Below, piece after piece: positions 40,128-54,830 of a stretch of 64,000 nt of DNA. The stretch spans positions 116,793,699 to 116,857,698 of the forward strand of contig OZ038380.1 in NCBI GenBank assembly GCA_964036045.1. The letters are read 5' to 3'. Both the position numbers and the translations under genes were made by a program. Below the pieces are notes generated by a model. The model did not search any database. It saw only the letters and a list, made by a program, of their open reading frames with translations, and was not told the DNA's origin. How positions within the stretch are numbered: the stretch's first letter is position 1; every line of letters begins with the position of its first letter. This DNA comes from Eutreptiella sp. 'Long Island Sound 2002'. Taxonomy: Eukaryota; Euglenozoa; Euglenophyceae; Eutreptiales; Eutreptiaceae.

Positions 40128-42041
40128 TGCCAACACCTCAAACCCCCTTTTCAACTGCCCCCATGCCCTCCAAACACATTTCACACGGTACCAACACCTC
40201 AAACCCCCTTTTCAACAGCCCCCATGCCCTCGAAACATATTTCACACAGTGCCAACACCTCAAACCCCCTTTTCAACTGCCCCCATGCCCTCCAAACACA
40301 TTTTACGCAGTGCCAACACCTCAAACCCCCTTTTTAACTGCCCCCATGCCCTCAAAACATGTTTCACACAGTGCCGACACCTCAAACCCCCTTTTCAACT
40401 ACCCCCATGCCCTAAAAACATATTTCACCCGGTGCCAACACCTCAAACCCCCTCCTCACCTCAGCCCATGCCCTCAAAACACATTTCACCCAATGCCAAC
40501 ACTTCAAACCTCCCTTTCAACTGCCCCCATGCCCTCAGAACATATTTCACACAGTGCCAACACCTCAAACCCCCTTTTCAAGTGCCCCCATGCCCTCCAG
40601 ACACCTTCCACCCAATGCCAACACCTCAACCCCCCTTTTCAACTGCCCCCATGCGCTCCAAACACATTTCACCCAGTGTCAACACATCACATCCCCTTTT
40701 CAACTGCCCCCATGCCCTGGAAACACATTTCACACATTGCCAACACCTCAAACTCCCTCTTCAACTGCCCCCATGCATTCAAAACATATTTCACACAGTG
40801 CCAACACCTCAAGACCCCTTTGCAACTGCCCCCATGCCCTCAAAACACATTTTACCCAGTGCCAACACCTCAAACCCCCTTTCAAACTGCCCCCAGACGC
40901 TCCAAACACATTTCACCCAGTGCCAACACCTCACACCCCCTTTTCAACTGCCCCCATGCCCTCAAAACACATTTCACCCAGTGCCAACACCTCAAATCCC
41001 CTTTTCAACCGCCCCGGTGCCCTCGAGACATATTTCACACAGTGCCAACACCTCAAACCCCCTTTTCAACTGCCCCCATACCCACAATGCACATTGCACC
41101 CACCAGTGCCAACACCTCAAACCCCCTTTTCAACTGCCCCCATGCCCTCAAAACACATTTCACCCAGTGCCAACAACTCAAACCCCCTTTTCAACTGCCC
41201 CCATGCCCACCAAACATATTTCACCCAGTGCCAACACCTCACACCCCCTTTTCAACTGCCCCCATGCCCTGAAAACATGGTTCACACAGTGCCAACACCT
41301 CAAACCCCCCTTTCAACTGCTTCCATGCCCTAAAAACATATTTCACCCAATGGCAACACCTCAAATTCCCGTTTCAACTGCCCCCATGCCCTGAAAACAT
41401 ATTTCACCCAGTGCCAACACCTCAAACCCCCTTTTCAACTGCCCCCATGCGGTCCAAACATATGTCACCCAGTGCCAACACCACACACCCCCTTTTCAAC
41501 TGCCCCCATGCCCTCAAAACACATTTCACCCAGTACCAAGACCTCCAACCCCCTTTTCAATTGCCCCCATGCCCTGAAAACACATTTCACCAAATGCCAA
41601 CACCTCAAACCCCCGTTACAACTGCCCCCATGCCCTCAAAACACATTCCACCCAATGCCAACACCTCAAACCCCCTTTTCAACTCCCCCCATGCCCTGAA
41701 AACATATTGTACAGAGTGCCAACACCTCAAACCCCCTTTTCAACTGCCCCCATGCCCTCAAAACACATTTCACCTAGTGCCAACACCTCCAATCCCCTTT
41801 TCAACTGCCCCCATGCCCTGAAAACACATTTCACCCAATGTCAACACCTTACACCCCCTTTTCAACTGCCCCCATGCCCTCAAAACATATTTCACCCAGT
41901 GCCAAAACCTCAAACACCCTTTTCAACTGGCCCCCATCCCCTCAAATCATATTTCACACAGTGCTAACACCTCCAACCTGCTTTTCAACTGCCCCCGTGC
42001 CCTCAAAATAAATTTCACCCAGTGCCAACACCTCCAATCCC
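40128..42041 (+). repeat. Higher-order duplication in the array, copy 2
   Basis: Second copy of 37930-39718, with about two extra monomers near 41020-41120 that include a GCCCTCGAGACA and a CACCCACCAGTGCC variant. Confidence 0.85.
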
Positions 42042-45000
42042 CTTTTGAACTGCCCCCATGCCCTCAAAACTCATTTCACAGGGTGCCAACACCTCAAACC
42101 CCCTTCTCAACTGCCACCATGCCCTCAGAACATATGTCACACAGTGCCAACACCTCGAACCCCCTTTTCAACTGCCCCCATGCCCTCAAAACACATTTCA
42201 CCCAGTGCCAACACCTCAAACCCCATTTTGAACTGCCCCCATGACATCAAAACATATTTCACCCAGTGCCAACACCTCAAACCCCCTTTTCAACTGAACC
42301 CCTGCCCTCAAAACATATTTCACCCAGTGCCAACACCTCAAACCCCCTTTTCAACTGCCCCCATGCCCTCAAAACACATTTCACCCAATGCCAACACCTC
42401 AAACTCCCCTTTCAACTGCCCCCCATGCCCCCAAAACACATTTCACCCAGTGCCAACAACTCACACCCCCTTTTCAACTGCCCCCATGCCTTCAAAACAC
42501 ATTTCACCCAGTGCCAACACCTGAAACCCCCTTTTCAACTCCCCCCATGCCCTCAAAACACATTTCACCCAATGCCAACACCTCGGACCCCCTTTCCAAC
42601 TGCCCCCATGCCCTCAAAACATATTTCACACAGTGCCAACACCTCAAACCCCCTTTTCAACTGCCCCCATGCCCTCAAAACACATTTAACACAGTGCCAA
42701 CACCTCAAACCCCATTTTCAACTGCCCCCATGACCTCAAAACATATTTGATCCAGTGCCAACACCTGAAACCCCCATTTCAACTGAACCCCTGCCCTGGA
42801 AACATATTTCACCCAGTGCCAACACCTGAAACCCCCTTTTCAACTGCCCCCCATGCCCTCAAAACATATTTCACACAGTGCCAACACCTCGCACCCCCTT
42901 TTCAACTGCCCCCATGCCCTCAAAACATATTTCACACAATGCCAACACCTCAAACCCCCTTTGCAACTCCCCCCATGCCCTCAAAACACATTTCACCCAA
43001 TGCCAACACCTCAAACCCCCTTTTCAACTGCCCCCATGCCCTCAAAACACATTTTACCCAGTGCCAACACCTCAAACCCCCTTTTCAACTGCCCCCATGA
43101 CCTCAAAACAAATTTCACCCAGTGCCAACACCTCAAACACCCTTTTCAACTGCCCCCATGCCTTCAAAACACATGTCTCCCAGTGCCAACACCTCAAACT
43201 CCCGCTCCAACTGCCCCCATGCCCTGCAGATACATTCTACCCACCAGTGCCAAAACCTCAAACCCCCTTTTGAACTCACCCCATGCCCTGAAAACACATT
43301 TAATCCAGTGCCAACACCTCAAACCCCCTTTTCAACTGCCCCCATGCCCACAAAGCGCATTTCACCCACTAGTGCCAACACCTCCAACCCCCTTTTCAAC
43401 TGCCCCCATGCCCTGAAAACATATTTCACACAGTGCCAACATCTCAAACCCCCTTTTCAACTGCCCCCATGCCCTCAAACCACATTTCACACCGTGCCAA
43501 CACCTCAAACCCCCTTTCCAACTGCCCCCATGCACTCAAAACATATTTCACCCAATGCCAACACCTCAAACCCCCTTTTCAACTGCCCCCATGCCCTCCA
43601 AACATATTTCACCCAGTGCCAACACCTCACCCCCCCTTTTCAAATGCCCCCATGCCCTCAAAACACATTTTACCTAGTGCCAACACCTCCAACCCCCCTT
43701 TCAACTGCCCCCATGCCCTCGAGACATATTTCACACAGTGCCAACACCTCAAACCACCTTTCCAACTGCCCCCATGCCCACAAAACGAATTTCACCCACC
43801 AGTGCCAACACCTCAAACCCCCTTTTCAACTGCCCCCATGCCCTCAAAACACGTGTCACCCAGTACCAACACCTCCGACCTCCTTTTCAATTGCCCCCAT
43901 GCCGTCAAAGCATATTTCACACAGTGCCAACACCTCAAACCCCCTTTTCAACTGCCCCCATGCCCTCAAAACACATTTCACCAAATGCCAACACCTCAAA
44001 CCCCCGTTTCAACTACCCCCATGCCCTGAAAACACATTCCACCAAATGCCAACACCTCAAACCCCCTTTACAACTACCCCCATGCCCTCAAAACATATTT
44101 CACCCAGTGCCAACACCTCAAACCCCCTTTTCAACTGCCCCCATGCCCTCAAAACACATTTCACCTAGTGCCAACACCTCAAACCCCCTTTTCAATTGCC
44201 CCCATGCCCTCGAGACATATTTCACCCAGTCCCAACACCTCAAACCCCCTTTTCAACTGCCCCCATGCCCACAAAACGCATTTGGGGCACTAGTGCCAAC
44301 ACCTCAAACCCCCTTTTCAATTGCCCCCATGCCCTCAAAACACATTTCATCCAGTGCCAACACCTCCAACGCCCTTTTCAACTCCCCCCATGCCCTCAAA
44401 AGTTATTTCACACAGTGCCAACACCTCAAACCCCCTTTTCAAATGGCCCCATGCCCTCAAAACACATTTCACACAGTACCAACACCTCAAACCCCCTTTT
44501 CAACTGCCCCCATGCCCTCAAAACATGTTTCACACAGTGACAACACCTCAAACCCCCTTTTCAACTGCCCCCATGCCCTCAAAACACATTTCACCCAATG
44601 CCAACACCTGAAACCCCCTTTTCAACTGCCCCCACGCCCTCAAAACATATTTCACACAGTGCCAACACCTCAAACCCCCTTCACATCTGCCCCCATGCCC
44701 TCAAAACTCATTTCACCCAGTGCCAACACCTCAAACTCCCTTTTCAACTTCCCCCATGACCTCGAAACATATTTCACCCAGTGCCAACACCTCAAATCCC
44801 CTTTTCAACAGACCCCATGCCCTCAAAACATATTTCACACAGTGCCAACACCTCAAACCCCCTTTTCAAGTGCCCCCATGCCCTCAAAACACATGTCACC
44901 CAGTGCCAACACCTCAAGCCCCCGTTTCAACTGCCCCCATGCCCTGAAAACACATTTAACCCACCAGTCTCAACACCTCAAAACCCCTTTTCAACTCACA

Positions 45001-48000
45001 CTATGCCCTCAAAACACATTTCACCCAGTGCCAACACCTGAAACCCCCTTTTCAACTGCCCCCATGCCCACAAAACGCATTTCTCCCACGAGTGCCAACA
45101 CCTCAAACCCCGGTTTCAACTGCCCCCATGCCTCGGAAACACATTCCACCCAATGCCAACACCTCGAACCCCCTTTTCAACTACCCCCATGCCCTCAAAA
45201 CATATTTCACCCAGTGCCAACACCTCAAACCCCCTTTTCAACTGCCCTCATGTCCTCAAAACACATTTCACCTAGTGCCAACACCTCAAACCACCTTTTC
45301 AACTGCTCCCATGCCCTCGAGACATATTTCACCCAGTGCCAACACCTCGAAACCCGTTTTCAACTGCCCCCATGCCCTCAAAACGCATTTCACCCACCAG
45401 TGCCAACACCTCAAACCCCCTTTTAGACTGCCCCCATGACCTCAAAACACATTTCACCCAGTGCCAACACCTCCAACCCCCTTTTCAACTGCCCCCATGC
45501 CCTCAAAACACCTTTCACACAGTGCCAACACCTCAAACCCCCTTTTCCACTGCCCCCATGCCCTCAAAACATATTTCACCCAATGCCAACACCTCAAACC
45601 TCCGCTTTGACTGCCCGCATGCCCTCAAAACATATTTCACCCAGTGCCAACACTTCAAACCTCCTATTGCAACTGCCCCCATGCCCTCGAAACATATTGC
45701 ACACAGTGCCAACACCTCCAACCCCCTTTTCAACTGCCCCCATGCCCTCAAATCATATTTCACACAATGCCAACACCTCAAACCCCCGTTCCAACTGCCC
45801 CCATGCTCTCAAAACACATTTCCCCCAATGCCAACACCTCCAACCCCCTTTTCACCTGCCACCATGCCCTCAAAACGTATTACATCCAGTGCCAACACCT
45901 CAAACCCCCATTTCAACTGACCCCGTGCCCTGAAAGCACAGTTCACCCACCAGTGTCAACACTTCACACCCCCTTTTCAACTCCCCCCTTGCCCTCAGAA
46001 CATATGTCACACAGTGCCAACACCTCAAACCCCCTTTTCAACTGCCCCCATGCCCTCAAATCGCATTTCACCTTGTGCCAACATCTCACACCCCCTTTTC
46101 AACTGCCCCCATGCCCTCGAGACACATTTCACCCAGTGCGAACACCTCAAACGTTCCTTTTTCAACTGCCCCTGTGCCCACAAAACGTATTTCACCCACC
46201 AGTGCCAACACCTTAAACCCCCTCTCCAACTGCCCCCATGCCCTCAAAACATATTTCACCCAGTGCCAACACTTCAAACCCCTTTTTCAACTGCCCCCAT
46301 GCCCTCAAAACATATTTCACCCAGTGCCAACACCTCAAACCCCCTTTTCAACTACCCCCATGGCATCAAAACACATTTCACCCAATGCCAACACCTCAAA
46401 CCCCCTTTTAAATTGCCCCCATGCCCTCGAAACACATTTCACCCAGTGCCAACACCTCTCACCCCCTTTCCAACTACCCCCATGCCCTGAAAACATATTT
46501 CACACAGTGCCAACACCTCAAACCCCCTTTTCAACTGCCCCCATGCCCTCAGAAACCATTGCACCTAGTGCCAACACCTCAAACCCCCTTTTCAACTGCC
46601 CCCATGCCCTTGAGACATATTTCACCCAGTGCCAAAACCTCAAACCCCGTTTTCAACTGCCCCCATGTCCTCAAAACATATTTCACCCACCAGTGCCAAC
46701 ACCTCAAACCCCCTCATCAACTGCCCCCATGCCCTGAAAACATATTTAACCCAATGGCAACACCTCCAACCCCCTTTTCAACTGCTGCCATGCCCTCAAA
46801 ACATATTTCACCCAGTGTGAACACCTCAAACCCCCTTTTCAACTGCCCCCATGCCCTCAAAACACATTTCACCCAATGCCAACACCTCAAACCCCCTTTT
46901 CAACTGCCCCCATGCCCTCAAAACATATTTCACCAAACGCCAACACCTCCAACCCCCTTTTCAACTGCCCCCATGCCCTCAAAACATATTTCACACATTG
47001 CCAACACCTCGAACCCCCTTTTCAACTGCCCCCATGCCCTCCAAACACATTTCACACAGTGCCAACACCTCAAACCCCCTTTTCAGCTGCACCCATGCCC
47101 TCCAAACACATTTCACACAGTGCCAACACCTCAAACCCCCTTTTCAACTGCTCCCTTGCCCTCGAAACATATTTCACACAGTGCCAACACCTCAAACCCC
47201 CTTTTCAACTGCCCCCATGCCCCCGAAACACATTTCACCCAAGGCCAACACCTCCAACCCCCTTTTCAACTGCCCCCATGCCCTCAAAACATATTTCACA
47301 CATTGCCAACACCTCAAACCCCCTTTTCAACTGCGCCCATGCCCTCCAAACACATTTCACACAGTGCCAATACCTCAAACCCCCTTTTCAACTGCCCCCA
47401 TGCCCTCAAAACATATTTCACACAGTGCCAACACCTCAAACCCCCTTTTCAACTGCCCCCATGCCCTCGAAACATATTTCACACAGTGCCAACACCTCAA
47501 ACCCCCTTTCCAACTGCCCCCATGCCCTCAAAACATATTTCACACAGTGCCAACACCTCAAACCCCCTTTTCAACTGCCCCCATGCCCTCAAAACATATT
47601 TAACCCAATGGCAACACCTTCAACCCCCTTTTCAACTGCCGCCCTGCCCTGAAAACATATTTCAGCCAGTGCCAACATCTAGAACCCCCTTTGCAACTGC
47701 CCCCATGCCCTCAAAACCCATTTCAACCAATGCCAACACCTCCAACCCCCTTTTCAACTGCCCCCATGCCCTCAAAACATATTTTACACAGTGCCAACAC
47801 CTCAAACCCCCTTTTCAACTGCCCCCATGCCCTCGAAACACATTTCACCCAAAGCCAACACCTCCAACCCCCTTTTCAACTGCCCCCATGCCCTCAAAAC
47901 ATATTTCACACATTGCCAACACCTCAAACCCCATTTTCAACTGCCCCCATGCCCTCGAAACACATTTCACACAGTGCCAACACCTCAAACCCCCTTTTCA

Positions 48001-51000
48001 ACTGCCCCCATGCCCTCCAAACACATTTCACACAGTGCCAACACCTCAAACCCCCTTTTCAACTGCCCCCATGCCCTCGGAACATATTTCACACAGTGCC
48101 AACACCTCAAACCCCCTTTTCAACTGCCCCCATGCCCTCGAAACACATTTCACCCAAAGCCAACACCTCCGACCCCCTTTTCAACTGCCCCCATGCCGTC
48201 CAAACACATTTCACACAGTGCCAACACCTCAAACCCCCTTTTCAACTGCCCCCATGCCCTCGAAACATATTTCACACAGTGCCAACACCTCAAACCCCCT
48301 TTTCAACTGCCTGCATGCTCTCGAAACACATTTCACCCAAAGCCAACACCTCCGACCCCCTTTACAACTGCCCCCATGCCCTCCAAACACATTTCACACA
48401 GTGCCAACACCTCGAACCCCCTTTTCAACTGCCCCCATGCCCTCAAAACATATTTCAGACAGTGCCAACACCTCAAACCCCCTTTTCAACTGCCCCCATG
48501 CCCTCGAAACATATTTCACACAGTGCCAACACCTCAAACCCCCTTTTCAACTGCCTGCATGCTCTCGAAACACATTTCACCCACAGCCAACACCTCCAAC
48601 CCCCTTTTCAACTGCCCCCATGCCCTCAAAACATATTTCACACATTGCCAACACCTCAAACCCCCTTTTCAACTGCCCGCATGCCCTCGGAACACATTTC
48701 ACACAGTGCCAACACCTCAAACCCCCTTTTCAACTGCCCCCATACCCTCCAAACACATTTCACACAGTGCCAACACCTCAAACCCCCTTTTCAACTGCCC
48801 CCATGCCCTCAAAACATATTTCACACAGTGCCAACACCTCCAACCCCCTTTTCAACTGCTGCCATGCCCTCAAAACATGCTTCACACATTGCCAACACCT
48901 CAAACCCCCTTTTCAACTGCCCCCATGCCCTCCAAACACATTTCACACAGTGCCAAAACCTCAAACCCCCTTTTCAACTGCCCCCATGCCCTCAAAACAT
49001 GTTTCGCACAGTGCCAACACCTCACATCCCCTTTTCAACTACCCCCATGCCCTCAAAACATATTTCACCCGGTGCCAACACCTCAAACCCCCTTTTCACC
49101 TCACTCCATGCCCTCAAAACACATTTCACCCAATGCCAACACCTCAAATCTCCCTTTCAACTGCCCCCATGCCCTCCAAACACATTCCACCCAATGCCAA
49201 CACCTCAAACCCCCTTTTCAACTGCCCCCATGCCCTCGAAACACATTTCACACAGTGCCAACACCTCAAACCCCCTTTTCAACTGTCCCCATGCCGTCAA
49301 AACATATTTCACACAGTGCCCACACCTCGAACCCCCTTTCCAACTACCCCCATGCCCTCAAAACATATTCCACCCGGTGCCAACACCTCAAACCCCTCTT
49401 TTCACCTCACCCCATGCCCTCAAAACACATTTCACCCAATGCCAACACCTAAAATCTCCCTTTCAACTGCTCCCATGCCCTCCAAACACATTTAACCCAG
49501 TGCCAACACCTCAAACCCCCTTTTCAACTGCCCCCATGCCCTCCAAACACATTTCACACAGTGTCAACATCTCAAACCCCCTTTTCAACTGCCCCCATGC
49601 CCTCCAAACACATTTCACACAGTGCCAACACCTCAAACCCCCTTTTCAACTGCCCCCATGCCCTCAAAACATATTTCACACAGTGCCAACACCTCAAACC
49701 CCCTTTTCAACTGCCCCCATGCCCTCAAAACTTATTTCACAAAGTGCCAACACCTCAAACCCCCTTTTCAACTGCACCCATGCCCTCAAAACATATTTCA
49801 CACATTGCCAACACCTCAAACCCCCTTTTCAACTGCCCCCATGCCCTCCAAACACATTTCACACAGTGCCAATACCTCAAACCCCCTTTTCAACTGCCCC
49901 CATGCCCTCAAAACATATTTCACACATTGCCAACACCTCAAACCCCCTTTTCAACTGCCCCCATGCCCTCGAAACACATTTCACCCAAAGCCAACACCTC
50001 AAACCCCCTTTTCAACTGCCCCCATGCCCTCAAAACATATTTCACACAGTGCCAAAACCTCAAATCCCCTTTTCAACTGCCCCCATGCCCTCCAAACACA
50101 TTTCACACAGTGCCAACACCTCAAACCCCCTTTTCAACTGCCCCCATGCCCTCCAAACACATTTCACACAGTGCCAACACCTCAAACCCCCTTTTCAACT
50201 GCCCCCATGCCCTCGAAACACATTTCAACCAAAGCAAACACCTCCAACCCCCTTTTCAACTGCTCCATGCCCTCAAAACATATTTCACACATTGCCAACA
50301 CCTCGAACCCCCTTTTCAACTGCCCCCATGCCCTCAGAACATATTTCACACAGTGCCAACACCTCAAACCCCCTTTTCAACTGCCCCCATGCCCTCGAAA
50401 CACATTTCACCCAAAGCCAACACCTCCAACCCCCTTTTCAACTGCCCCCATGCCCTGAAAACACATTTCACCCAATGCCAACACCTCAAGACCCCTTTTC
50501 AACTGCCCCCATGCCCTCAAAACATATTTCACACAGTGCCAACACCTCAAACCCCCTTTTCAACTGCCCCCATGCCCTCAAATCATATTTAACCCAATGA
50601 CAACACCTTCAACCCCCTTTTCAACTCCCGCCATGCCCTCAAAACATATTTCACCCAGTGCCAACATCTCAAACCCCCTTTTCAACTGCTCCCATGCCCT
50701 GAAAACACATTTCACCCAATGCCAACACCTCAAGACCCCTTTTCAACTGCCCCCATGCCCTCAAAACATATTTCACACAGTGCCAACACCTCAAACCCCC
50801 TTTTCAACTGCCCCCATGCCCTTGAAACACATTTCACCCAAAGCCAACACCTCCAACCCCCTTTTCAACTGCCCCCATGCCCTCAAAACATATTTCACAC
50901 ATTGCCAACACCTCAAACCCACTTTTCAACTGCCCCCATGCCCTCCAAACGCATTTCACACAGTGCCAACACCTCAAACCCCCTTTTCAACTGCCCCCAT

Positions 51001-51759
51001 GCCCTCAAAACATATTCCACACAGTGCCAACACCTCAAACCCCCTTTTCAACTGCCCCCATGCCCTTGAAACACATTTCACCCAAAGCCAACACCTCCAA
51101 CCCCCTTTTCAACTGCCCCAATGCCCTCAAAACATATTCCACACATTGCCAACACCTCAAACCCCCTTTTCAACTGCCCCCATGCCCTCCAAACGCATTT
51201 CACACAGTGCCAACACCTCAAACCCCCTTTTCAACTGCCCCCATGCCCTCCAAACACATTTCACACAGTGCCAACACCTCAAATCCCCTTTTCAACTGCC
51301 CCCATGCCCTCGAAACATATTTCTCACAGTGCCAACACCTCAAACCCCCTTTTCAACTGCCCCCATGCCCTCGAAACACATTTCAACCAAAGCAAACACC
51401 TCCAACCCCCTTTCCAACTGCCCCCATCCCTCCAAAACATATTTCACACATTGCCAACACCTCAAACCCCCTTTTCAACTGCCCCCATGCCCCCCAAACA
51501 CATTTCACACAGTGCCAACACCTCAAACCCCCTTTTCAACTGCCCCCATGCCCTCAAAACACATTTCAACCAAAGCAAACACCTCCAACCCCCTTTTCAA
51601 CTGCCCCCATGCCCTCAAAACATATTTCACACATTGCCAACACCTCAAACCCCCTTTTCAACTGCACCCATGCCCTCCAAACACATTTCACACATTGCCA
51701 ACACCTCAAACCCCCTTTTCAACTGCCCCCATGTTCTCGGAACACATTTCACACAGTGC

Positions 51760-52150
51760 CAACACCTCCAACCCCCTTTTCAACTCCCCCCATGCCCTCA
51801 AAACATATTTCACACATTGCCAACACCTCAAACCCCCTTTTCAACTGCCCCCATGCCCTCCAAACACATTTCACACAGTGCCAATACCTCAAACCCCCTT
51901 TTCAACTGCCCCCATGCCCTCAAAAAAAATTCACACAGTGCCAACACCTCAAACCCCCTTTTCAACTGCCCCCATGCCCTCGAAACATATTTCACACAGT
52001 GCCAACACCTCAAACCCCCTTTTCAACTGCCCCCATGCCCTCCAAACACATTTCACACAGTGCCAACACCTCAAACGCCCTTTCCAACTGCCTCCATGCC
52101 CTCCAAACACATTTCACACAGTGCCAACACCTCAAACCCCCTTTTCAACT
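51760..52150 (+). repeat. 12-monomer-offset duplication, copy 1 (copy 2 at 52491-52880)
   Basis: Both copies hold the unusual CTCAAAAAAAATTCACAC monomer (51920 and 52651), the CAATACCTC monomer before it and the CAACTGCCTCC monomer after. Offset 731 bases, 12 monomers less one base. Confidence 0.85.
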
Positions 52151-53399
52151 GCCCCCATGCCCTCGAAACATATTTCACACAGTGCCAACACCTCAAACCC
52201 CCTTTTCAACTGCCCCCATGCCCTCAAAACATATTTCACACAGTGCCAACACCTCAAACCCCCTTTTCAACTGCCCCCATGCCCTCGAAACACATTTCAC
52301 CCAAAGCCAATACCTCCAACCCCCTTTTCAACTGCCCCCATGCCCTCAAAACATATTTCACACATTGCCAACACCTCAAACCCCCTTTACAACTGCCCCC
52401 ATGCCCTCAAAAAACATTTCACACAGTGCCAACACCTCAAACCCCCTTTATAACTGCCCCCATGCCCTCGAAACATATTTCACACAGTGCCAACACCTCC
52501 AACCCCCTTTTCAACTCCCCCCATGCCCTCAAAACATATTTCACACATTGCCAACACCTCAAACCCCCTTTTCAACTGCCCCCATGCCCTCCAAACACAT
52601 TTCACACAGTGCCAATACCTCAAACCCCCTTTTCAACTGCCCCCATGCCCTCAAAAAAAATTCACACAGTGCCAACACCTCAAACCCCCTTTTCAACTGC
52701 CCCCATGCCCTCGAAACATATTTCACACAGTGCCAACACCTCAAACCCCCTTTTCAACTGCCCCCATGCCCTCCAAACACATTTCACACAGTGCCAACAC
52801 CTCAAACGCCCTTTTCAACTGCCTCCATGCCCTCCAAACACATTTCACACAGTGCCAACACCTCAAACCCCCTTTTCAACCGCCCCCATGCCCTCGAAAC
52901 ACATTTCAACCAAAGCAAACACCTCCAACCCCCTTTTCAACTGCCCCCATGCCCTCAAAACATATTTCACACATTGCCAACACCTCGAACCCCCTTTTCA
53001 ACTGCCCCCATGCCCTCCAAACACATTTCACACAGTGCCAACACCTCAAACCCCCTCTTCAACTGCCCCCATGCCCTCAAAACATATTTCACACAGTGCC
53101 AACACCTCAAACCCCCTTTTCAACTGCCCCCATGCCCTCGAAACACATTTCACCCAAAGCCAACAGCTCCAAACCCCTCTTCAACTGCCCCCATGCCCTC
53201 AAAACATATTTCACACATTGCCAACACCTCGAACCCCCTTTTCAACTGCCCCCATGCCCTCCAAACACATTTCACACGGTGCCAACACCTCAAACCCCCT
53301 TTTCAACTGCCCCCATACCCTCGAAACACATTTCACACAGTGCCAACATCTCCAACCCCCTTCTCAACTGCCCCCATGCCCTCAAAACATATTTCACAC

Positions 53400-54830
53400 A
53401 GTGCCAACACCTCCAACTCCCTTTACAACTGCCCCCATGCCCTCAAAACACATTTCACACAGTGCCAACACCTCCAACCCCCTTTTCAACTGCCCCCATG
53501 CCCTCAAAACATATTTCACACATTGCCAACACCTCAAACCCCCTTTTCAACTGCTCCATGCCTTCAAAACATATTTCACACAGTGCCAAAACCTCAAACC
53601 CCCTTTTCAACTGCCCCCATGCCCTCAAAACATATTTCACACATTGCCAACACCTCGAACCCCCTTTTCAACTGCCCCCATGCCCTCCAAACACATTTCA
53701 CACAGTGCCAAAACCTCAAACCCCCTTTTCAACTGCCCCCATGCCCTCAAAACATGTTTCACACAGTGCCAACACCTCGAACCCCCTTTTCAACTACCCC
53801 CATGCCCTCAAAACATATTTCACCCGGTGCCAACACCTCAAACCCCCTTTTTACCTCACCCCATGCCCTCAAAACACATTTCACCCAATGCCAACACCCC
53901 AAACCTCCCTTCCAACTGCCCCCATGCCCTCCAAACACATTCCACCCAATGCCAACACCTCAAACCCCCTTTTCAACTGCCCCCATGCGCTCCAAACACG
54001 TTTAACCCAGTGCCAACACCTCAAACTCCCTTTTCAACTGCCCCCATGCCCTCCAAACACATTCCACCCAATGCCAACACCTCAAACCCCCTTTTCAACT
54101 GCCCCCATGCGCTCCAAACACATTTAACCCAGTGCCAACACCTCACATCCCCTTTCCAACTGCACCCATGCCCTGTAAACAGATTTCACACATTGCCAAC
54201 ACGTCAAACCCCCTCCTCAACTACCCCCATGCCCTCAAAACATATTTCACTCAGTGCCAACCCCTCAAACCTCTTTTTGAACTGCCCCCATGCCCTGAAA
54301 ATATATTTCACACAGTGCCAACACCTCAAACCCCCTTTTCAACTCCCCCCATGCCCTCAAAACACATTGCACCTAGTGCCAACACCTCAGACCCCCTTTT
54401 CAACTGCCCCCATGCCCTCAGGACATATTTCACCCAGTGCCAAAACCTCAAACCCCCTTTCCAACTGCCCCCATGCCCTCAAAACATATTTCACCCACGA
54501 GTGCCAACACCTCAAACCCCCTTATCAACTGCCCCCATGCCCTCAAAGCATATTTCACCCAGTGCCAACACCTCCAACCCCATTTTCAACTGCTGCCATG
54601 CCCTCAAAACATATTTCACCCAGTGCCAACACCTCAAACCCCCTTTTCAACTGCCCCCATGCCCTCAAAACACATTTCACCCAATGCCAACACCTCAAAC
54701 CCACTTTTCAACTGCCCCCATGCCCTCAAAACATATTTCACACAGTGCCAACACCTCAAACCCCCTTTCCAACTGCCCCCATGCCCTCAAAACATATTTA
54801 ACCCAATGACAGCACCTCCAACCCCCTTTT
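53400..54830 (+). repeat. Large higher-order duplication, copy 1 (copy 2 at 57240-58610)
   Basis: Shared rare variants in the same order: CAACTGCTCCATGCC, CACCCGGTGCC, CCCTGTAAACA (54171/57894), CACACATTGCCAACACG and CACCCACGAGTGCC. Offset 3723 bases (61 monomers) at the right end and about two monomers more at the left end. Confidence 0.8.

Noticed and set aside
51121-54801. 1226-codon plus-strand open frame, and similar frames of 300-1040 codons across 34.8-64 kb
   Set aside because: The 61-bp satellite is open in all three plus frames, so such frames follow from the repeat itself. No frame is favoured, start sites are just ATGCCC in every monomer, and no domain is present.
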